From contig LVLI01000643.1 of NCBI GenBank assembly GCA_001687465.1, forward strand, positions 1 to 64,000: a stretch of DNA of 64,000 nucleotides, read 5' to 3'. Positions 39,301-50,445 of this stretch are shown one piece after another. How positions within the stretch are numbered: the first letter of the stretch is position 1; every line of letters starts with the position of its first letter. A program made the position numbers and the translations under genes. The notes beneath the pieces were generated by a model that was given only the letters and a program-made list of their open reading frames with translations, searched no databases and had not been told where the DNA came from. This DNA comes from Halocafeteria seosinensis (taxonomy: Eukaryota; Sar; Bigyra; Bicosoecida).

Positions 39301-40390
39301 GCGTCGATCACCTTCGCATTGGGAGAACTATAACTCTCTCCTAGAGGAATCGGCATATTCTCTGCGCAGTTCAGTGTTATTTGTCGAACAGCTGTTGGAC
39401 TCCTGTCAAGTCTCAGATGCTTGCTTATGTAATCCATTTGCACTACCCTCGTATGCGTTCACGGAGGATACTATAGAAGGATGGAAGAAGGCTCCTCAAC
39501 GAGTAGTTTCACCATCCGCTGTTAAGTGGGAGTCGTTAGATCCTATATTTCAGACACTTCGCGGCTACATGTCTGAAAACGGAGAAGTAGAAAGTGGTGA
39601 TGAAAATCCATTTCTTGAGTTTTCTGATAGGTTGTCTGCATCTCATATTTCTAGCGATATGCTCCTCAGAACTGCGGATATGTTGAAGGGTGAAGATCGC
39701 AAACGCTCCCAAGGATTATGTGGTGGGCTTATCCTCAGTTTTCCCTGGGCCCCTGTAGCGGAGTATGAAGACCTGATATTGTCAACCCATGTCACTGCAA
39801 GCGGTAATCCTCGCTCGTTATACCTGATGAAAGACATTGCCAATGCTTGTCCCAAGTGCAAGAAAGATAAGGGTGAGCTAGAAAGCGATGAGAAACTCAT
39901 TGAACGAGGGGCTGCCGCAGAAAGCGCAGCCGAACGCTCCAAGTTTGTCAGCAATAGAGTGAAAGAAGCAAAAAAGCAACGCAGTCGTTCTGTATATGGT
40001 TCCAGTCAAGGACGGGCTCCCTCCACAAGTGCTACCAGTTCGTCCAACGTAGCGAAAAGAAATTCTACTGTACGGCAAAGTGAGACCAATGTAAGTTTGC
40101 CTCTTGGTGGCCGACCAAAGAGCGACGAGTTCGAATGGGTCAGGAAAAAGAGTTCGTCGCAAAATGATAAATTCCGTAGGGCAACGATTACCTCAGCCAC
40201 TGACAATCAGCCTACCAGGGAGGCTGCAATAGATGCATTGTACAGTCCGCGGTCCTGCAAGAAGTCCGGTGCCAATAGCAGAAGCCCCCGCGAGGAGGAA
40301 GCCGGGAAAGCAAAGAGTAGTTCCCTCGGGACTAAAGTGCGGAGTACAGCCGCGCGTGTGGGTTCTAGGATAGTGGGCTCAAAGAAGTGA
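36325..40390 (+). CDS. HEAT-repeat scaffold protein, possibly PPP4R1-like
   Basis: Four exons (36325-36414, about 36487-36675, about 36742-36988, and 37049-40390) encode about 1290 residues. The N-terminal 700 residues are helical repeats of HEAT type: IVALLPPMAQDTEASVRQRV, DEDVAVKATALEASLKNW, DPDADIREKLCLTVPVIM, LDDSIEVQRHALLSCPQW and DHSVHVRLYALVAVPGIL. The DxxVR spacing resembles PP2A A-subunit and PP4 regulatory subunit 1 proteins, so a phosphatase scaffold is the most likely role, but no diagnostic feature confirms it. The C-terminal 500 residues are low-complexity, rich in Ser, Arg, Lys and Glu, with a Cys-containing segment (NCSCSKRRSPSHW, NACPKCKKDKGE) that is not a clear zinc finger. 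The large last exon lacks introns. Confidence 0.6.
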
Positions 40391-41407
40391 ATTATGAGTG
40401 GTGAAACCATATTGATATTGGCGATCGCTCGCGGTGTCATTGGCCATACGCTATGTGACCAGTACAAGTGGTACTGCGAAGCAAAGGTGAGCCCCTGATC
40501 CACATTGCCACGAAAATTCAGAATGCTACAATATACCTGAATCCAATCCATGACAAGCATGGATGGCACTGCGAGAACTACGAGGCGTTAAACGCCACTG
40601 CTTCTACTACGGTTGCAGCATTTGGGACCTGTAGTCAAGGAAAATATATACCATGTAAACGTGAACGCTCAATTGCCACCATGCTCGGAACTAACTGAAA
40701 AAGTATATCGCTCAGGTTGTTTCGTCCTAGGAATAATCAAAAAGAATTTCAGACGGCACTTCCTAATTCAGGACACATCATCATTGCGATTAGGACATCG
40801 GTGTCAGTGACGACAACCACCACCACCCTTTATGAACCATTCTCCCCTTCCTCCTCCTGAAAGCAAAAAGTAAAATAATATACAGACAACAGACATACCA
40901 TGCTATTGTGGGACCTATGCCAGTCCCCACATTGGTATCACCGTCCATGCAGATAGTGGCGTGACACAGCATTTCGTGCTTTGCGCTCTCTCCTCAAGTA
41001 CATGATGGATGGGGAAACCACATCTCACCTCGGCAGAGAGTACAAGACAAGAAGAGGCCCGTACAGACAATGCCGTAGCGTGGCCTTCTTTACAATCATA
41101 GTTCATTGCATAGATCTTACACACAGCAAGAAGACCTCAAACCGTGCAATCATTTATTGCACTTTGCCGTCCGATTCATTCACCTTGCTAAGGCTTGCTT
41201 GTCTGCGATGTAAGCCTAAGGCCCATGATACATATGGATTGAAAACATAGTCTCGTTAAGATATAGTGAATGGGCGGATTCAATTCATGTAGTTCGCATC
41301 AGCGAGAGAAGTGGAAGTGGGAGATTTGAAAGCGGCACACTTCCCCAATTCAAATTGGGAAGTCAACCAGGGGTTTGGTGCCTCCATGAAGTGTCCCTTG
41401 AGCCATA
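40391..41407. other. Intergenic region of about 1 kb
   Basis: No supported gene lies between the HEAT gene and the next plus-strand gene. An open frame starting two bases after the HEAT stop (40393) could splice to about 40620 and continue, but it matches no family, so I list it as rejected. The rest holds short frames on both strands without structure. Confidence 0.4.
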
Positions 41408-42489
41408 ATGGAGCCAGCCAGATGTTCAAGTCAGACAAGCAAAGAGGACAGTTTGCCGACACAGATAGAGAGGTTGAGAGCGTACAGGAAGGCTATTGAA
41501 CTGGTGCACCGTCGTATGCTGGACGTCTCTCAAGTACGTTTATATTTGCTACACGCACACACAGTGTCATATCTTTACTCGTGTCTAAAAATTGCACTAT
41601 CACCATGGGTGTGTCCCTCCTCTTATCACAGGCTCGCAGAAAGCAATCCCTCACACAAATTGACAGTGTCCTCCAATCACGAAATGACGGGGCGGTTCAT
41701 AAACCAGTTGAAAATTTAAAATGGATCGAATCAAAATCGAGAAGTCCACAGTATACGACGAACAAGAAAAGAAGCAGTGGCCATGGGTTCCAATCTGCGT
41801 CGAAAACAAGCATAGAGTCCTCCCAGCAAAATACAAGAGGTTCTCTCCTTTCACGAAGAAATACCTCATGCCAAGCGAATTCCGATCAAAATGCAGAGGC
41901 AGAGCCAGTCGCGCAGGAGCGACCACAACATTACGCGCCACGTAAAGAACAACAGAATCCTCAATCTCCTGCCACCAACATCAAAGATTGTGGCAGGAAC
42001 AAGCCTCCACAAGCAGAATCCCGACCTCAAGGAAGCTCAGCAGTGCCGCCCATACAAACAACAGCGTCAGTATCTGGCGTGCCCACGCAACCGACGGCTT
42101 CCAGCACCAATACAAGTGCAGCAGTCCCTAAACTTTCATATGTGTCAAAGACTCACGACCCTAAACGAACATTGCTTGCCTCCTCATACACGTCAAGATA
42201 CACGCAGCCATCTCCCAGATCTGTATCCTCAGAAGAACGAGACGAGAGTGACTATCTTACTGACTTGAAGAAGAAAACGTTGAGTCCAGTTTCTCCCTTC
42301 CGTTTCCCAGAGTCGTCCAGCATGAATAACCACACATCATCGGAGCAGCAACACACCGCACGAATGAGGAAGACGAGGAAGCCTTCCATTCAAGCAATGG
42401 TATATCTATCGCCGCTGGATGCAAACGTGTATAACAACGTCTTCGAAGTAGATCTTTCTAATTGTAATCTCCATGAGTGGGCTCAATGA
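41408..42489 (+). CDS. Low-complexity protein of unknown function
   Basis: Two exons, 41408-41533 and 41632-42489, encode 327 residues. Residues 1-60 include a short helical, charged segment (SLPTQIERLRAYRKAIELVHRRM), which may bind a partner. The rest is disordered and rich in Ser, Thr, Gln, Pro and Asn, with an acidic end (NNVFEVDLSNCNLHEWAQ). I recognise no family. Splicing is supported by a GTACG donor, a CAG acceptor and phase zero. The stop is six bases from the stop of the convergent minus-strand gene. Confidence 0.6.
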
Positions 42490-42495
42490 AGCAAT

Positions 42496-45328
42496 TTAGG
42501 AGGAATTATTGGATTTAAGCTGCTCCTCAAGCTCCTGTATGCGTTTTGCTAGTGCTTCCTTGGTGGCTCGTTGTTGTTTGAGCGCCTCATCTTTATCACG
42601 CAAATCATCTGTCAACTGCGGCACCATAATCACCTAGATAATGCAATGAAATCTTGGCAACAAGATAGAATACCTAACAAGTAGCTTACGTCAACAATAA
42701 TTCTCTGCATGTCCGAATCTATTCGACTAGCACTGCTTGAAGTACCACTAGATACGTGTTGGTGGGGTTGTGCAGATGACTGGACACGCACAGAATGTCC
42801 AGCTGCACTGTGTGGTCCCAGCGATTCCACGGAGTGATGGCTAGTATTAGTCCTAGAGGGGTCGGGCCTAGATTCCTCTTTCTTCCGGTCAGCACTTTCC
42901 ATTCGGGCTTTCCAAATTCTCAGTGTTTCGTTGACCTTTTCAAGCTGCTGATGAAGCGGGCTCTGTTTTTCCTGCTCAATATCCGCAATTTGATAAAGTT
43001 CAGTAATCTTTCGCTGAATATCTTTCTTCATCGAGCTAAGCTTCTGTTTGTAACTGTTTCGTTCACTTCGAAACTCATTGGCAGAATCGCTCTCCTCTTC
43101 CAGGCGGCGTTTGAGTCTCTCCATTTCAGCCTCGGCCTGTTCTGCAGTAGCCGCCTGTTGCTCATGCTGGGAAGCAGCTTCACGTAATTTCTTATTCTCC
43201 CCCTCCAACGTTTGAAGCCTCTCTTTAGTGTGTTTTAGCTCCGATTCTGCTTTACTCGCCGCAGCTGCATCTTTTTTCGATTGCTCCCCAGCGAGACGTG
43301 CGCTCTCACGGGCTTCCTCGAGGGCTCCCTGAGCCACACCCAGCTTCGAGCTCAGTTTGTCCCGTTCGTTTTGACTGTTTGTCAAGGTTTCCTTTAACTG
43401 GTTTACCTGCTTCCTGAGATTGTCTTTTTCTCGCTGCAGCTGCTCTGTTTCGGTTTTCTGCTTATCCAAAGACTCCTGTAGCGACTGCAGCTCCGAATCC
43501 TTGGATTCAATTTTAGATTTTGCGTCTTCAAGTTCCTCCCGGTACTGCTTTTCATTAGCTTCCGATTTGTACAGTTTATTCGTAAGCTCCTTTATCTGAG
43601 CTGATTTCTCGACAACTTCTTGCTTACGTTCTTCAAGCTCAGATTCATATCGCTGAGCGGACGCCGTTGATTCTCCATCCTTAGCCTGCATTTCTTCTAA
43701 CTGATCACTGACCTTTTCCAGTTTTCGCGATTTCCACTCGAGTTCCCTTCTAGCTTCTGCAAGCGACTTTTGCAACTGAGTAATGTCATTGTTCATACCC
43801 TTGACTTCGTTCTTGAGCTGCCTCTTTTCTTCAGACACAGTGTGATGCTTTTTCGTTAGATCCTCCACTTCTTTTCGCAATTCGGCGATAGTTCTATCTT
43901 TTTCGGTTTCGCTTTCCTTCTCTGCTGCTTCGGGTTGACAGTTTTCACTGAAGTCATCATTGCTGTGGCCGGGTACCACTTCAGTGACGGGAACTTCACC
44001 GCTGGGAGACTCCTGTTCCGTCCCTGAGCCACTGTCTTGGTGCTCATTCTCTGCTGTCTTTTCTTCCTGATCCTCTGCATTCTTGTCTTTTGGATCCCCA
44101 TTAGGGTCATACCCACAAAAATGCCTTATTAGGTATGCCAGAGAATCTCTCTCAGTATTTGAAGAGACCTTCAATTTCACTTGTTCAGGTTGCTCCTCAG
44201 ACTCGCCTAGACCCTTGATCGATGTTTCCGCGGGTAGAGTAATGTTAAATTGATTTACATTGACGGGATCAATATAAAGTGTAACCTTGGTGGAACACGG
44301 TATGCTTATTCTGTCTGCCAACTTGCGGAGGTCCTCTTCGCTCACCGCAGGACCATCAGCCGGAGCTTTCCTGACCTTGCCATGTTCTTCCTCCTCTTCA
44401 TCTGGGGCTTCTATAACGATGCTCTCTGGAGTGACCATAAGCTGACGGTGTTTGTCAAATGTACCGACAAGCTCGACCGTAAACTCTGCCTTTCCCCGTT
44501 CAATCATCTCCTCGCACTCCTTCTCCTGTTCCGGATCTGGCGCAGAGAAAAACCAATACACATGTTGTCAGTCCGACATTCAACTGCTAGTTCCTTGGCA
44601 TAACGTACCCATAGCCAAAGGTCCCCATTCTGCCCAACCGCTTTGACCTTCATCGTGAGCATTTGCAGCTTGGCACAATAGGCGAGCTCCAATATCGTCG
44701 ACAGATGGCTGATAGAATCCACCCTCGATACCTGCGACGCTACCAACTCACAGTCAGGCGAATCACATACAAAAGAACTCCATGCGCACGCGCACATACC
44801 TTGAATAAGGTCAAATGAATTGGTGGTCCCACTCGCTCGGTACCATCTCATTGTCAACACCCCTTCATCTCCCAGTCCTCCCAGCATTCGTCCATCGCTG
44901 TTGGCCGTCACCACGTCCTTGATGTACGGCCCACCATGCAGCTGAAAATTTTCAAACAGATGAATCAGGTGTTTCTCCCACTCTTGCTCCTTAGATTTCC
45001 TCTCATGTTCCGCGCCGTGGCCAGTGGCATGTCCCTGTTGTCCTCTAGGGAACAGATTCTTCGTCTGCTGAGCCACTTTGGACTTAAAATCCGAAAAATT
45101 CATTCTCTTGGAGAACCAGTCATTTGCTCCCGAGCCCCCAGCTGCGCCTGCAGATGAAGTGGTCGTTCTTGAGCTATTGTCTTCGCCACTTCCATTCCCG
45201 TTCGATTGATTTGCAGCATGCATAGTACTGTCTTTCTTGGCCCCACTATCCGTCTTGGCAGAAGTTGCTACAGGAGCCGCATTCCGGGTCGAAGAACCTT
45301 TTTTTCGATTCGATCCCGACGATGACAT
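42496..45328 (-). CDS. Long coiled-coil protein with N-terminal domain resembling a plant family
   Basis: Four exons give about 890 residues. Splicing in frame reconstructs a folded N-terminal part: an RWYRASGTTNSFD segment, then (after the intron) GIEGGFYQPSVDDIGARLLC, HDEGQSGWAEWGPLAMDPEQ, and ERGKAEFTVELVG. This matches in layout the plant coiled-coil proteins whose N-terminus carries Ig-like A9 repeats followed by a DPEM..EI segment (plant sequences annotated as myosin-heavy-chain- or paramyosin-like). The central 500 residues are Glu/Lys/Gln-rich coiled coil. The last exon encodes an amphipathic helix ending KRIQELEEQLKSN. Localisation and role are unknown; an organising or tethering protein is inferred. 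The first 70 residues are disordered. Confidence 0.7.
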
Positions 45329-45586
45329 TGCCTCTCCGTACTCGATACAAGACTATAAATAATTGTCTTTTGGGCCTCGTAGCCGTATCGAAGAACTACA
45401 CACAATACAATGGTGTATAGCTCATCTAAAACCCGTAGCTCCCTCTCCTTCCACTCGCTGGCTTACTTAAATTCATGATGCATATCAATGAATTGATATT
45501 TTTTCAGCCTCATTGGTTTGTACAGAATCAAAGGAAATCATTTAGTCTCTGTGCTTAGTTGAGACATAATTGGCTAATTGTAGGAG

Positions 45587-46952
45587 ATGTCGTCCCCTCC
45601 TAAACCCTGGCAGCAGCAGCAGCAGCCTTCGAGCCATATGGCACAGAATGGCTCAATTACAAGCAATACAGCCGGTCCACAGCAGGTGAATTCTCCTGGC
45701 CAGACGCCTCCCACAGATGTGCGATACCCGCAGCAGCAAAGTTCCCACGGGGCAATGAGCGCCAATGGGCGAATGGGAGTTCCAGGATCATATGCTTCAG
45801 CATTCAATTACCAGACGCCCACACATATGACAGTAGCCCCTCAACCAGGGACTAATACTACCCAGTGGACGGCAGGAACCCCTTCTTCCTCGTTTCAGTA
45901 TCCGTATCAGTCCCCGTATTCAGCGCCAGCAGCCGCTAGTTATTCGTCACCATTCTTCAATCAAATGGGATCACCCTCGCCGTACTTTGGAAATGGGGGG
46001 AATGCGTTTGGACTGGGAAGCAACCCTCCACCGTACCTTCATTCTCATTTCAATTGGTTACAACAATTGCACTCCGCCGTCGGTGCGATTGGAGCCATAA
46101 CAGACGTACGTACCAAGCACGCGAATGTTGGACTTCTTTTAGACACCTAGCACATAGACAGTTTGTCGCAGTTAATGGGAATGAACGCAGAAGCCTTTCG
46201 ACACATAATTCATGGCGTGATTGGCTTCATCGAAAGAGTGGGTATTACAGTTGGAGAAGCTATTAAATTTATGAAATCTGAGCCTCCGGTAGACGAAACT
46301 GGTATGTACTTTCAGTGAGCGTCAGGGACACAACCAATAATTATGGAAAAATTGAATGTCTCTCACAGGGAATTATTTAGTCGACCCAGAAGAATATCAT
46401 AAAGAGAAAAGGCGAAAGCTTCTGCGCATTGGAATTGGTGCCCTCGTGATTTTACTAAGCGTCTCGGCGCTAAGGCGGTTATTTCGTGGCTCTAGTACTC
46501 AGAGGAGCTCTGAGATCAGCAACGCGATGCAAAATGCTGCCACGAGTACACTAGTCACATCTCCAACCAAGAGTATTGAACAGCAATCTACATCTTGGAA
46601 ACGGATATTGCTAACTACCTGCGCCCTGTTGAGTGGGTTTGGTTGTGGAGTATTGTATGGTCAATCAGGCGGAGGGACTATGGTGAATTCTCCAGCAGCT
46701 GAACGAGCATCAGAATCCCAGCAGCAAACAACGAGTGAGCAGGCCGAGACTTTAACGCAGCAGGCTTGGGATAGAAGTCAGTTCCAAGCTGCCAGAGATG
46801 CTGGTCTCTTTGGAGAAAATTTTAGGGAAGAAGACATTGACTATGATTCCGATGCTGATTCCTTGACTGGTTCCCCCGAACTTACAAGACGGTTGAATCC
46901 AGACTCCTTATTGAATTCACTGGCAAGTCGCTTTTCAGCGTCCAGTAAATGA
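45587..46952 (+). CDS. PEX13-like peroxisomal membrane protein
   Basis: Three exons, 45587-46105, 46172-46301 and 46369-46952, encode 410 residues. Residues 1-150 are rich in Gln, Pro, Tyr, Ser and Gly (WQQQQQPSSHMAQN), as in the disordered N-terminus of PEX13. The next part, SHFNWLQQLHSAVGAIGAITD spliced to LMGMNAEAFRHIIHGVIG and then to the exon with ALVILLSVSALRRLF, matches the helical core of PEX13 in order and spacing. A second hydrophobic segment is RILLTTCALLSGFGCG. No SH3 domain is visible, as in plant PEX13; the animal and yeast proteins have one. It would belong to the docking complex that imports PTS1/PTS2 cargo. The assignment rests on composition and layout, not a strict motif. 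Confidence 0.5.
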
Positions 46953-47077
46953 TTACGAAAATGAACTTTATACTCCTGTGAAGGTATGCTCGTATGCGTT
47001 GGTAAAGCTGTGTCTGAAGACGTTCAGTTGCTGCTGTACTATTGTGGATTGACAACTGCTTGGTGGAATCCCGTCGA

Positions 47078-48642
47078 CTACATCGAACCGGGTAATATTT
47101 GGCTTGAACCGTTACGACTCCATTTTAGAGACCCCCTTGGTGCACCACGACCCCTTGGTGGTCCTCCTCTTCCTCTGAAGCCGCGTCCTCCCCGAAAGCC
47201 TCGGCCTCGAGCACGCCCTCGACCTCGGTTATAGTTAGTGATGAAGTCTGGCCGGCCTCCTGGAATTGTTGTTCCATCGAATAAGTTACCCTTGTATAAT
47301 GTTTGGGAACTACTGGTTGTGGTGCTGTTGTTTTGCTCTCCGGATGTCACATCTTCTACCACAGATGTGTCATCAGAACTAGTTGCTGATGACTGTTGAT
47401 GATTCGTCGCATAGTAAGCACCGGCGGTAGCTTTCCTCTGGTAGTACGTCTTCTCTTCAGGGGGTGACAAAGAAGATTCCATTCTGTCTTCGAACGGTCG
47501 GTTGTCAATTGCTGCCCCTCGTCCTCTTTGTGCAGCTCCTCTACCGCGGGCTCGAAACGACCCTCGCCCTCTACCTCGGCCCCGCCCCCTGTTGGCCATT
47601 CCTTGTTTGAATCCAAGCATCATTTTCCGCGTTTCAACAGCATGAAACAATTGTTGTAGTCTCATAACTTGTTTATATTCTTCGGAGGTCATCTTGCCTT
47701 CATTCTCAGTCACGGTCGCCTGAAGTTCATTCCAATGTTTGTACAGCTGTTTCTGGTACGCTAAGAACTCTTCCGTGTCCATTTGTAACACTCGCTGCAC
47801 CTCTGGGTCACCTTCTTTGAGCGGCTCGCTTCCTCCTGGCATTTCAATTTTCCTGCCAGTGTCATGCTGCTGCTCTTTAGCAGCTTCTTCGTCAAACCCT
47901 GATCGATAGACCTTACTCGATGCAGGCTGAAACTCCTCGCTGTCCGGATTCAATGAGGACCGCTCTCTCTTCTTCCCTGTTTGTTGTATACCCGACATAG
48001 CTTCACTAAAGAGAGTCTTGCTGCCTTCACCTCTTGTTGCAGATCGCTGGTTGCTTTGACGACCTCTTCTCTCCGGGGAAGCGCTTCCAGATGCGTGTTT
48101 TGGGGGCTCATCAAAGGACACTGAGGTTGGCAGTTCTCCATGTTCATTCTTGTGTTTCACCACTTGACCGAGCCTGTGTTATCCACAGAAGTCGCCTTAA
48201 ACCAAATCCATGACTTTAAACGTATACCTGATGCAGAAACCAACACCTACCATTGTATAAACGTGTCTACATTCCCCTCCTCCGACGGTACCAGCTCCAA
48301 GATGGCATCGCGCACCAGCTTCATGCTTCTACATCGTCCCACCAGTGTCGCTACATATTGCTGTCCAGCAAATGATGAGCATACATGTGTACTCTTGAGT
48401 ATCCTCAAACATCGATCATTGGGCATAATACCACTTACAGCTAAGGTCTCATCGGCAATATCGCCTCCAATTTTACCCAATTTCTCGTACGCCAAGTCCT
48501 GAAGGGGCTTTAATGCACTTTCCGGGATGCGTTCTTCCAGCTTAATGTTTTCGTTTTCCCCTTTTGCACTGGTATGAGCGCTTGTATCGGCATGAGAATG
48601 TCCCTGGGACTGTGTTTGCTCGTGGTAATTCTGAGCCTCCAT
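47078..48642 (-). CDS. RG-rich protein, probable RNA-binding or RNA-processing factor
   Basis: Two exons, 48642 to about 48248 and about 48176 to 47078, joined with phase at TG|GTAGGT and CAG|GCTCGG, encode about 495 residues. The first exon encodes a folded-looking domain (ALKPLQDLAYEKLGKIGG, RCLRILKSTHVCSSFAG, VRDAILELVPSEEGNVDTF). A central helical region (MDTEEFLAYQKQLYKHWNEL, EEYKQVMRLQQLFHAVETRKMM) follows. Two clusters of RG repeats (GRGRGRGRGSFRARGRG; GRGRARGRGFRGGRGF) mark the C-terminal part, typical of RNA-binding proteins methylated on Arg. I do not recognise the N-terminal domain. A CT microsatellite lies just upstream of the start. Confidence 0.6.
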
Positions 48643-48652
48643 TCTTCCGTTT

Positions 48653-48682
48653 TCTCTCTCTCTCTCTCTCTATATATATATA
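48653..48682. repeat. CT/TA dinucleotide microsatellite
   Basis: A CT dinucleotide tract of about nine units (48653-48671) runs directly into a TA tract (48671-48682). It lies 11 bases upstream of the ATG of the RG-rich gene on the minus strand, where it reads as TA then GA, so it is probably part of that gene's 5' UTR or promoter. Confidence 0.9.
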
Positions 48683-49035
48683 CATACAGAACACTAAACC
48701 CAGTTGAACAAGTAAATATCGAACAGGAAATGCAATAAGAAGAGTCTGTATGGGTACTCTCCTCCCAAATTGACAACAACAATTCGTTTATACGACAAAC
48801 AAAGAAGGGGGAAAGGCCCCAGGAACGAAACTACACGGCATGGTCCACATTGCAATTACTCACCAAGTCGTTCAAACAAACAGCAATAGACGTTGAGAAA
48901 GGGAAGTACGATTATTTGAAAATTTCGAGGCTTCTCGTGTATTGGTTTTGAGGAAAAAAGATGAAATGCAATTCTCAACGTGGCAAGTTGCAGGGAGAAT
49001 TCATGTAAACGAGTCGTGGAAAACAGGCACGTCGT
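48683..49035. other. Intergenic region
   Basis: About 350 bases between two minus-strand genes, with A-rich patches (near 48900-48970) and no supported gene. It likely holds the 3' UTR of the GLUG-like gene and upstream sequence of the RG-rich gene. Confidence 0.4.
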
Positions 49036-50445
49036 TTACTCCTTCCGAGTTAAAATCCTGATGCTTCGACGAGCCATTCGAAAGCATTCGAACCCTGTTG
49101 GTACACATCTGTTTTGCCTCTGAAACTTTAACAAGGGTAACTTATGGCCTAAGAGGTCTACTGCCCAAATATCCGATGGCCAACACTGCTTCTGTCCCTC
49201 ACTATTGTTATAACAATATAACCTTTTAACGATATCATCGATGTTATTTGAAACTTGCTCCAGTCGCACGGTGTCCGCCACGGATGTATCGCCTCCGATC
49301 ATCGGTCCCCCGCCGCGGTATACAGAATTCCAAATGTGGATAGTAGCGCCACTCCACACACTTCCTATTAAACCCCCTTTATTCCCAGAAGGAACCGCCA
49401 TTTCCCCACTAGAGTAGGTGTTGTTAAGCACAACAACCCCACTAGCAACGCCGGTTCCGCTGCCACAGATTCCGCCCGCCAAGTGACCGACAACGTGTCC
49501 TCGGGAGTAGCAATTTCTAATCTCAACAGTACCCCCTTCGGAAGCACGGCCTGCACCTGCAGCTGCGATTCCGCCGCTTCCTATACCTGATATGTTCCCT
49601 GTGGAAAAGCATTGTGAGATAACTGCTCCCCCTCCATTCCCTGCGCAATGAGGACCAACAATTCCACCAGCGATTACTCCAGAAACGGTGCCTGTTGAGT
49701 ATGATTGAGAAATAATCACTCGACCATACAGTGCACCAGCTGTATTGCCACATATACCTCCAGCGCCAAGACCACTGATGATTCCACTAGAGTGGCAATT
49801 TCTAACCTCAGCAAAACCACCGCCCAAACCAAGACCTCTTCCGGCAATTCCACCAGCAGTGTATCCGGCAATTTCTCCGGAAGAATATGAGTCGTAGATC
49901 AAAACATGTCCTCCACTAGATCCACATTTTTGCCCGCATATTCCACCCCCTCCTTGCAGTTTATCCTTATCACCTTTGATTAATCCCGTTGAGCTACATA
50001 GGTGAACCTTAAAGTACTTCTGGTGTGATTGCACGATGAATCCCCCTGTCGGGCTTGTCTCTCCATTTCTGGTGTGGACATTAGTAATCAGTGGGGCTTG
50101 ATCGAATGACAAAACTCCGGTATCCATTATAACAAAGAGTCCTTCAAACTCTGTTGCATCTCCGAGCTTAAATTCATAACCGTGGCCATTAAACGTTTCA
50201 TTTTCCCCAAGAGAAATATAATCTTTTTGATTCCAATTCCACAGCGAGCAGTGTTGATGAAACGTTTTCGTGGCTTCGTTATAGTCAATGCAGTCGGTAG
50301 CTATTCCATCAAGGATATCCGACCTCAAATCTTTTGCGTATATTGAGCAAGTTGCCACAAGGACGACAAGGGTGCGAAAAGCAATGCGCCTGAAGCTGGA
50401 AAGCCTAGCTTGCTCCCGATGCCGGTATGCGAGTGTCATGTCCAT
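49036..50445 (-). CDS. Secreted beta-helical protein with GLUG-like repeats
   Basis: Single-exon frame of 469 residues. The N-terminus (MDMTLAYRHREQARL then FRTLVVLVATCSIYA) has a basic stretch and hydrophobic core of about 13 residues, a signal peptide or signal anchor. Residues about 160-370 repeat a glycine-rich unit of 30-35 residues: GEIAGYTAGGIAGRG, SGIISGLGAGGICGNT, GTVSGVIAGGIVGPH, GNISGIGSGGIAAAG and GHVVGHLAGGICGSG, each with a preceding C-S/YSxG or SYSTG element (NCHSSG, SQSYSTG, QCFSTG, NCYSRG). This is the GLUG-type beta-helix known from bacterial surface proteins and found in some protists and algae. The C-terminus is Cys- and Arg-containing. Lack of introns contrasts with its neighbours. 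Function is unknown. Confidence 0.75.
   Translation of the reverse strand: MDMTLAYRHREQARLSSFRRIAFRTLVVLVATCSIYAKDLRSDILDGIATDCIDYNEATKTFHQHCSLWNWNQKDYISLGENETFNGHGYEFKLGDATEFEGLFVIMDTGVLSFDQAPLITNVHTRNGETSPTGGFIVQSHQKYFKVHLCSSTGLIKGDKDKLQGGGGICGQKCGSSGGHVLIYDSYSSGEIAGYTAGGIAGRGLGLGGGFAEVRNCHSSGIISGLGAGGICGNTAGALYGRVIISQSYSTGTVSGVIAGGIVGPHCAGNGGGAVISQCFSTGNISGIGSGGIAAAGAGRASEGGTVEIRNCYSRGHVVGHLAGGICGSGTGVASGVVVLNNTYSSGEMAVPSGNKGGLIGSVWSGATIHIWNSVYRGGGPMIGGDTSVADTVRLEQVSNNIDDIVKRLYCYNNSEGQKQCWPSDIWAVDLLGHKLPLLKFQRQNRCVPTGFECFRMARRSIRILTRKE

Noticed and set aside
40393-40810. Possible two-exon frame beginning two bases after the HEAT-gene stop (MSGETILILAIARG, then HLGPVVKENIYHV)
   Set aside because: It can be spliced in phase but matches no family I know and begins immediately after a stop codon; the result is most likely chance.
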